From an uncultured Lachnospiraceae bacterium (GTDB lineage: Bacteria; Bacillota; Clostridia; Lachnospirales; Lachnospiraceae): a stretch of 10,502 nt of DNA. Below the pieces are notes generated by a model that saw nothing but the letters and a program-made list of their open reading frames with translations, was not told the DNA's origin and did no database searches. Shown here one piece after another: positions 6,486 through 10,502 of this stretch; position 1 is the stretch's first letter, and the number at the start of each line of letters is the position of its first letter. The position numbers were made by a program, and so were the translations under genes. The DNA lies in NCBI GenBank assembly GCA_905236275.1, contig CAJOPI010000144.1, forward strand, positions 1 through 10,502, read 5' to 3'.

Positions 6486-8993
6486 ATGGATGATCAGATT
6501 TTTGACAGAATTAATGAAGTCGATCTGAAAAAAACTATGGAGACCTCTTACATAGACTATGCCATGAGCGTTATAGCTTCAAGGGCGCTGCCTGATGTAA
6601 GGGACGGACTTAAGCCTGTTCAAAGACGAATACTTTACTCGATGGTCGAGCTCAATAACTATCCTGACAAACCGCACAGAAAATGTGCGCGTATTGTCGG
6701 TGATACGATGGGTAAATATCACCCTCATGGAGACAGTTCCATCTACGGAGCCTTAGTAAATATGGCTCAGGAATGGTCAATGAGATACTGTCTTGTGGAC
6801 GGACATGGAAATTTCGGTTCAGTTGACGGAGACGGACCGGCCGCAATGCGATATACAGAGGCAAGGCTTTCCAAAATAAGCATGGAAATGCTTGCCGACA
6901 TAAATAAAAATACAGTTGACTTTGTTCCCAACTTCGATGAAACGGAAAATGAACCGTCCGTACTTCCTGCGCGTTTTCCAAATCTTCTTGTAAACGGTAC
7001 TACAGGTATCGCGGTTGGAATGGCAACAAATATCCCCCCTCACAATTTAAGGGAGGTTATTAATGCTGTTGTAAAAATCATTGACAACAGGGTTGATTCC
7101 GACAGGGAAACCGAGATTGAGGAAATATTAAAAATAATCAAGGGTCCTGATTTCCCGACAGGTGGAATGATTCTTGGAAACCGCGGTGTTGATGAGGCTT
7201 ACAGAACCGGAAGAGGCAAAATTACCGTAAGGGCGGTAACAGATATAGAAACCCTTCCGAACGGAAAGAACCAGATAATTGTTACCGAGCTGCCTTATCT
7301 TGTTAACAAGGCAAAGCTTATAAAGACAATAGCCGATCTTGTAAAACTTAAGAAAATTGATGGTATAACCGATCTGAGAGATGAGTCTGACAGAGAAGGA
7401 ATGAGAATCGTAATAGAGCTCAGACGTGATGCTAATGCAAATATCATCTTAAACCAGCTTTATAAGCATACCCAGCTTCAGGATACTTTCGGAGTGACCA
7501 TGCTTGCACTCGTAAATAACGAGCCGCATATCATGAACGTTCTCGAAATCCTTAAATGTTACTTAAAGCATCAGGAAGATGTAGTAACAAGAAGAACTCA
7601 GTATGACCTCAACAAAGCAGAAGAAAGAGCTCATATTTTGGAAGGTCTTCTGAAAGCAATAGATGCGATCGATGAGGTAATAAGACTTATAAGAGCAAGC
7701 AAAACCGTTGCCGAAGCAAAGGAAAAGCTTATTGATTTCCTGAAGATAGATGATGTTCAGGCGCAGGCCATCGTTGATATGCGTCTTCGTGCTCTTGCAG
7801 CCTTGGAAAGAGAGAGATTAGAGGGCGAATATAACGAACTTCTTGAAAAAATCAAGGAATACAAGGCAATCCTGGGAGACAGGAAAATCCTTCTCGGAGT
7901 TATTAAGACTGAGATCAGCCTTATTGCAGACAAATATGGTGATGACAGAAAGACTGAAATAGGATTTGACGCCGGAGAAATCGAAGATGAGGATATGATA
8001 ACTTTGGAAAACACAGTTATTACCATGACTCATTTAGGTTATATCAAGAGAATGTCGGTTGATAATTTCTCTGCGCAGAACAGGGGAGGAAAGGGCATAA
8101 AGGGTATTACGACCATAGAAGATGATTATGTCGAAGATCTTCTTATGACCACTACCCATAATTATATTATGTTCTTTACGAATATGGGACGTGCCTACAG
8201 GCTTAAGGCCTATGAAATTCCCGAAGCTTCGAGAAATGCAAGGGGAATAGCTATCGTTAACATCCTTCAGATGCTTCCGAACGAGAAAATTACGGCAACA
8301 ATCCCTATCAAGGATTACAACGAAGACAGATATCTCTTTATGATCACAAAGAAGGGAAAAGTCAAGAAAACAAAGGTAATGGACTTTTCACGTATAAACA
8401 GGCGTGGAATCAAGGCAATTCATCTGCTTGAAGGAGATGAACTTATCGAGGTTAAGCAGACAAGGAAAGACCAGGATCTTTTTGTAATCACCAGACAGGG
8501 TATGTGTATCCGTTTCAAAGAGTCTGATGTAAGGTCTATGGGAAGGGATTCCATCGGAGTAAAGGCAATGAACCTTGCCGAAGATGACGAGATAATCGGA
8601 ATGCAGACGGATTCGCAGGGTGACTCTCTTCTTCTTGTCAGCGAATACGGCATTGGAAAGAGAACTGCTTTAACTGAGTTTAACGGACAGAACAGAGGTG
8701 GAAAAGGTCATTTTTGTTATAAGCCGAATGAAAAGACCGGTAATCTGGTTGGAGTAAAGGCGGTAACGGATGAACATGAAGTAATGCTTATCACCGATGC
8801 GGGAACCATAATTCAGATAAGGGCAAATGATGTGTCCGTATTGAGCCGATATGCAAGGGGCGTCAAGCTCATGAACCTTGATGAAGGTGTGAAGATTGTG
8901 GGCGTTGCAAAGGTAAGAGAGGCAATTGTTCAGGAAACGGATGAAAATACAGCCGAACTTCCAAAAGAAGAAGCCGAAAAAGAATCAGAATAA
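6486..8993 (+). CDS. gyrA: DNA gyrase subunit A
   Basis: GyrA cuts and rejoins the DNA gate and wraps DNA. The 835 residues hold the winged-helix breakage domain with active-site Tyr123 in AAMRYTEA, the tower and coiled coil (about 150-500) and a six-bladed C-terminal wrapping domain (about 505-815). The GyrA box QNRGGKG at 531-537 separates it from topoisomerase IV ParC, and a second copy occurs at 735-741. The tail (from about 815) is acidic and rich in Glu. In the quinolone-determining region [10 protein letters not shown], Ser84 matches E. coli Ser83 (the sensitive residue) but Gly88 stands where E. coli has Asp87. AAAGGA at 6471-6476 lies nine bases before the ATG. An earlier ATG at 6479 opens only a four-codon frame. 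There is no clear terminator after the gene. Confidence 0.98.
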   Translation: MDDQIFDRINEVDLKKTMETSYIDYAMSVIASRALPDVRDGLKPVQRRILYSMVELNNYPDKPHRKCARIVGDTMGKYHPHGDSSIYGALVNMAQEWSMRYCLVDGHGNFGSVDGDGPAAMRYTEARLSKISMEMLADINKNTVDFVPNFDETENEPSVLPARFPNLLVNGTTGIAVGMATNIPPHNLREVINAVVKIIDNRVDSDRETEIEEILKIIKGPDFPTGGMILGNRGVDEAYRTGRGKITVRAVTDIETLPNGKNQIIVTELPYLVNKAKLIKTIADLVKLKKIDGITDLRDESDREGMRIVIELRRDANANIILNQLYKHTQLQDTFGVTMLALVNNEPHIMNVLEILKCYLKHQEDVVTRRTQYDLNKAEERAHILEGLLKAIDAIDEVIRLIRASKTVAEAKEKLIDFLKIDDVQAQAIVDMRLRALAALERERLEGEYNELLEKIKEYKAILGDRKILLGVIKTEISLIADKYGDDRKTEIGFDAGEIEDEDMITLENTVITMTHLGYIKRMSVDNFSAQNRGGKGIKGITTIEDDYVEDLLMTTTHNYIMFFTNMGRAYRLKAYEIPEASRNARGIAIVNILQMLPNEKITATIPIKDYNEDRYLFMITKKGKVKKTKVMDFSRINRRGIKAIHLLEGDELIEVKQTRKDQDLFVITRQGMCIRFKESDVRSMGRDSIGVKAMNLAEDDEIIGMQTDSQGDSLLLVSEYGIGKRTALTEFNGQNRGGKGHFCYKPNEKTGNLVGVKAVTDEHEVMLITDAGTIIQIRANDVSVLSRYARGVKLMNLDEGVKIVGVAKVREAIVQETDENTAELPKEEAEKESE

Positions 8994-9010
8994 ATTAAAC
9001 TCAGACAGAC

Positions 9011-9042
9011 TTATCCACTAAATGTTGATAGGTTGTTGATAA
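9011..9042. promoter_or_regulatory. DnaA-box-like cluster upstream of serS
   Basis: Three near-consensus sites lie in 32 bp: TTATCCACT (9011-9019, +, one mismatch), TGTTGATAG (9023-9031, -, two mismatches) and TGTTGATAA (9034-9042, -, one mismatch). The - strand sites are the TTATCAACA type also abundant in oriC. The cluster ends 14 bp before the candidate serS -35. Such density between gyrA and serS suggests real DnaA binding, either to control serS or as a titration site. This is inferred from sequence only. Confidence 0.55.
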
Positions 9043-9056
9043 GTTATATCTAAATA

Positions 9057-9085
9057 TTGGTATTTGGTACTGATTATTGTACAAT
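9057..9085 (+). promoter_or_regulatory. Candidate serS promoter
   Basis: TTGGTA (9057-9062, four of six) and TACAAT (9080-9085, five of six) are separated by the ideal 17 bp. A start near 9092 would give a leader of about 23 bases carrying the ribosome binding site. There is no room for a T-box leader. Confidence 0.5.
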
Positions 9086-9101
9086 TAAGAGTCTTAAAAA
9101 C

Positions 9102-9107
9102 AGGAGA
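9102..9107 (+). promoter_or_regulatory. Ribosome binding site deciding the serS start
   Basis: AGGAGA lies seven bases before the ATG at 9115. The frame is open upstream to a TTG at 9064, but that codon has no Shine-Dalgarno and lies inside the predicted promoter. The family N-terminus MLDIKFVREN begins at 9115. Confidence 0.8.
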
Positions 9108-9114
9108 TAAGGAA

Positions 9115-10407
9115 ATGCTTGATATTAAGTTTGTAAGAGAAAATCCGGAGCTTGTAAAGGAGAATATCAGAAAGAAATTTCAGGATTCAAAGCTCCCGCT
9201 TGTTGATGAAGTCATAGAGCTTGACGAAAAGAATCGTGCTACCCAGCAGGAGGCCGACAATCTGAGAGCAAGCAGAAATAAGCTCTCAAAAGAAATCGGG
9301 GCTTTAATGGCACAGGGAAAGAAAGAGGAAGCCGAAAAGATTAAAGCTGAGGTTACAAAAAATGCAGAAAGACTCGCTGAGCTTGAAAAGACAAATAATG
9401 ACTTAAAGGACAAGATCTTAAAGATCATGTATACCATTCCTCAGATGATAGATGATTCTGTTCCTGTAGGAAAAGATGACAGTGAAAATGTTGAGATAGA
9501 AAAGTTTGGAGAGCCTCTGGTTCCGGATTTTGAGATTCCCTATCATACTGACATCATGGAAAAATTTTCGGGAATCGATCTCGATGCTGCAAGACGTGTT
9601 GCAGGAAACGGTTTCTACTATCTGATAGGTGATATTGCAAGACTTCATTCTGCTGTTATTTCTTACGCAAGGGATTTCATGATAGAAAGAAAGTTCACCT
9701 ATGTTGTACCGCCTTTCATGATTCATGGAAATGTAGTTGAGGGCGTAATGAGCTTCCCTGAAATGGATGCCATGATGTATAAAATCGAGGGAGAAGATTT
9801 ATATCTCATCGGAACCTCGGAACATTCAATGATCGGACGTTTCATTAACCAGCAGATTCCGGAGGCGGAACTTCCTCTTACACTTACAAGCTATTCACCC
9901 TGTTTCAGAAAAGAAAAGGGTGCACATGGTATTGAAGAGCGTGGAGTTTATCGTATCCACCAGTTTGAGAAACAGGAAATGATCGTAGTCTGCAAGCCTG
10001 AGGAATCAAAGAAATGGTATGATGTTCTCTGGAAGAATACGGTTGACCTTTTCAGATCGCTTGATATTCCGGTACGTACTCTTGAATGCTGTTCGGGAGA
10101 TCTTGCAGATCTTAAGTGCAAGTCCTGCGATGTAGAGGCATGGAGCCCAAGACAGAAAAAGTATTTCGAAGTCGGAAGCTGTTCGAATTTAGGAGATGCG
10201 CAGGCAAGAAGACTTCACATCAGGATAAAGGGCGAAGACGGAAACTATCTTGCTCATACGCTTAACAACACTGTAGTTGCACCTCCGAGAATGCTTATAG
10301 CTTTTCTTGAGAATAACTTATGCGAGGATGGATCGGTTAAGATTCCGAAGGTTCTGCAGCCTTATATGGGTGGAAAAGAGAAGCTCATTCCGAATAAAAA
10401 AGCTTGA
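9115..10407 (+). CDS. serS: Serine--tRNA ligase (seryl-tRNA synthetase)
   Basis: SerRS is a class II synthetase that activates serine with ATP and loads it on tRNA-Ser (and tRNA-Sec). The 430 residues match the family. The start MLDIKFVREN is followed by a long charged coiled-coil arm (about 30-105) that grips the tRNA variable arm. The catalytic domain has the TSE loop (234-236), motif 2 as CFRKEKGAHGIEERGVYRIHQF (263-284, with Arg265), the serine-binding FEVGSCSNLGDAQARRL (351-367) and motif 3 HTLNNTVVAPPR ending in Arg392. Motifs 2 and 3 differ from the E. coli/B. subtilis pattern and lean toward the archaeal/eukaryotic style (LN-x-T-x-x-A). Cysteines at 325, 326, 334 and 337 cluster before DVEAWSP. 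It probably has its own promoter at 9057-9085. Confidence 0.96.
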   Translation: MLDIKFVRENPELVKENIRKKFQDSKLPLVDEVIELDEKNRATQQEADNLRASRNKLSKEIGALMAQGKKEEAEKIKAEVTKNAERLAELEKTNNDLKDKILKIMYTIPQMIDDSVPVGKDDSENVEIEKFGEPLVPDFEIPYHTDIMEKFSGIDLDAARRVAGNGFYYLIGDIARLHSAVISYARDFMIERKFTYVVPPFMIHGNVVEGVMSFPEMDAMMYKIEGEDLYLIGTSEHSMIGRFINQQIPEAELPLTLTSYSPCFRKEKGAHGIEERGVYRIHQFEKQEMIVVCKPEESKKWYDVLWKNTVDLFRSLDIPVRTLECCSGDLADLKCKSCDVEAWSPRQKKYFEVGSCSNLGDAQARRLHIRIKGEDGNYLAHTLNNTVVAPPRMLIAFLENNLCEDGSVKIPKVLQPYMGGKEKLIPNKKA

Positions 10408-10432
10408 CAAAAGCAGTTTATAGAATTATAAT
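10404..10432 (+). promoter_or_regulatory. Perfect consensus sigma-A promoter
   Basis: TTGACA (10404-10409) and TATAAT (10427-10432) are both exact and separated by exactly 17 bp. The -35 hexamer contains the serS stop codon TGA (10405-10407). An A-rich run (AATAAAAAAG, 10393-10402) sits immediately upstream, like an UP element. Transcription should start near 10439, inside the left arm of the following inverted repeat. Such strength is typical of rRNA, tRNA or abundant small RNA genes, but the product lies beyond the window. Confidence 0.8.
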
Positions 10433-10467
10433 AATTTATGCGTCTGAATTCTACAGGCGCATAAATT
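10433..10467 (+). terminator. 14-bp hairpin after serS: terminator or 5' leader stem
   Basis: AATTTATGCGTCTG (10433-10446) pairs with CAGGCGCATAAATT (10454-10467), 14 pairs with one G-U, around a 7-base loop. It stands 25 bp after the serS stop and could end serS transcripts, but only TTT and then mixed bases follow, a poor U-tract. The overlapping strong promoter starts a transcript near 10439 that would begin with the inner stem (GCGTCTG/CAGGCGC). It could serve both roles. The inverted repeat is certain; the role is not. Confidence 0.5.
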
Positions 10468-10475
10468 TCATATTA

Positions 10476-10494
10476 CTCATAACTTGGTTATGAG
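10476..10494 (+). repeat. Second hairpin downstream of the strong promoter
   Basis: CTCATAAC (10476-10483) and GTTATGAG (10487-10494) are perfect complements around a TTG loop. It would be the second stem of the transcript from the 10404 promoter, followed by GTGTTTCA at the window end. It could be leader structure, part of a small RNA, or an operator. No coding start is visible. Confidence 0.5.
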
Positions 10495-10502
10495 GTGTTT
10501 CA

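Noticed and set aside
6479..6493. Alternative ATG just before gyrA
   Set aside because: It opens a four-codon frame that stops at once; the real ATG at 6486 leads into GyrA.
6652..6981. Antisense open frame within gyrA, and similar antisense frames elsewhere
   Set aside because: They lie wholly within strongly conserved genes, lack ribosome binding sites and resemble no known protein; they mirror the coding constraint of the + strand.
9064..9114. In-frame TTG extension of serS by 17 codons
   Set aside because: It has no Shine-Dalgarno, overlaps the predicted promoter, and gives an N-terminus unlike SerRS. The ATG at 9115 has a good site.
8994..9114. T-box leader or terminator before serS
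   Set aside because: Only about 120 bp, no T-box motif and no stable hairpin with a T-tract.
10476..10494. Part of a tRNA (anticodon-like CTCATAAC)
   Set aside because: It only superficially resembles a tRNA-Met anticodon arm; no acceptor, D or T arms are seen before the window ends.

Overview
This window is a bacterial chromosome replication origin followed by the conserved origin gene cluster. The order is oriC, dnaA, dnaN, a small S4-domain gene (yaaA/rlbA type), recF, gyrB, gyrA and serS, all on the + strand and pointing away from the origin. The gene order, the low GC content, the AGGAGG-type ribosome binding sites and the protein sequences point to a Firmicute of class Clostridia. Details such as the beta-clamp segment EGEYFNVEKMM and the GyrA segment [11 protein letters not shown] suggest Lachnospiraceae (Butyrivibrio/Roseburia-like). 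The family assignment rests on memory of protein flavour and was not searched.

Layout. Positions 1-72 are a GC-rich patch holding a perfect 10-bp inverted repeat, with no recognisable gene. Positions 100-460 carry about fifteen DnaA-box-like 9-mers on both strands, including four exact TTATCCACA boxes. dnaA (546-1922) carries two more boxes inside its 3' end. The 160-bp dnaA-dnaN gap holds what looks like the basal unwinding site: a DnaA box, a short GC-rich linker, five DnaA-trio triplets and a 24-bp stretch with one G/C. The origin is therefore bipartite, with box arrays on both sides of dnaA as in Bacillus subtilis. dnaN, yaaA, recF, gyrB and gyrA follow with gaps of -4 to 24 bp and look like one co-transcribed, partly translationally coupled unit. 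A 121-bp gap before serS holds a plausible promoter and a compact trio of DnaA-box-like sites just upstream of it.

The last 100 bp hold a perfect consensus sigma-A promoter (TTGACA, 17 bp, TATAAT). Its -35 hexamer overlaps the serS stop codon, and the predicted transcript starts in a hairpin and continues through a second one before the window ends. What it drives lies outside.

How the genes work together: DnaA melts the origin, DnaN is the sliding clamp of the replicase, RecF acts on gapped forks, and GyrA2B2 removes positive supercoils ahead of the forks. The S4 protein is probably RNA or ribosome related. SerS charges tRNA-Ser and is a translation gene beside the replication set. No new multi-gene system, mobile element or CRISPR array is visible. 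The interest lies in the regulatory DNA: the box arrays, the trio element, the boxes before serS and the strong promoter at the right edge.
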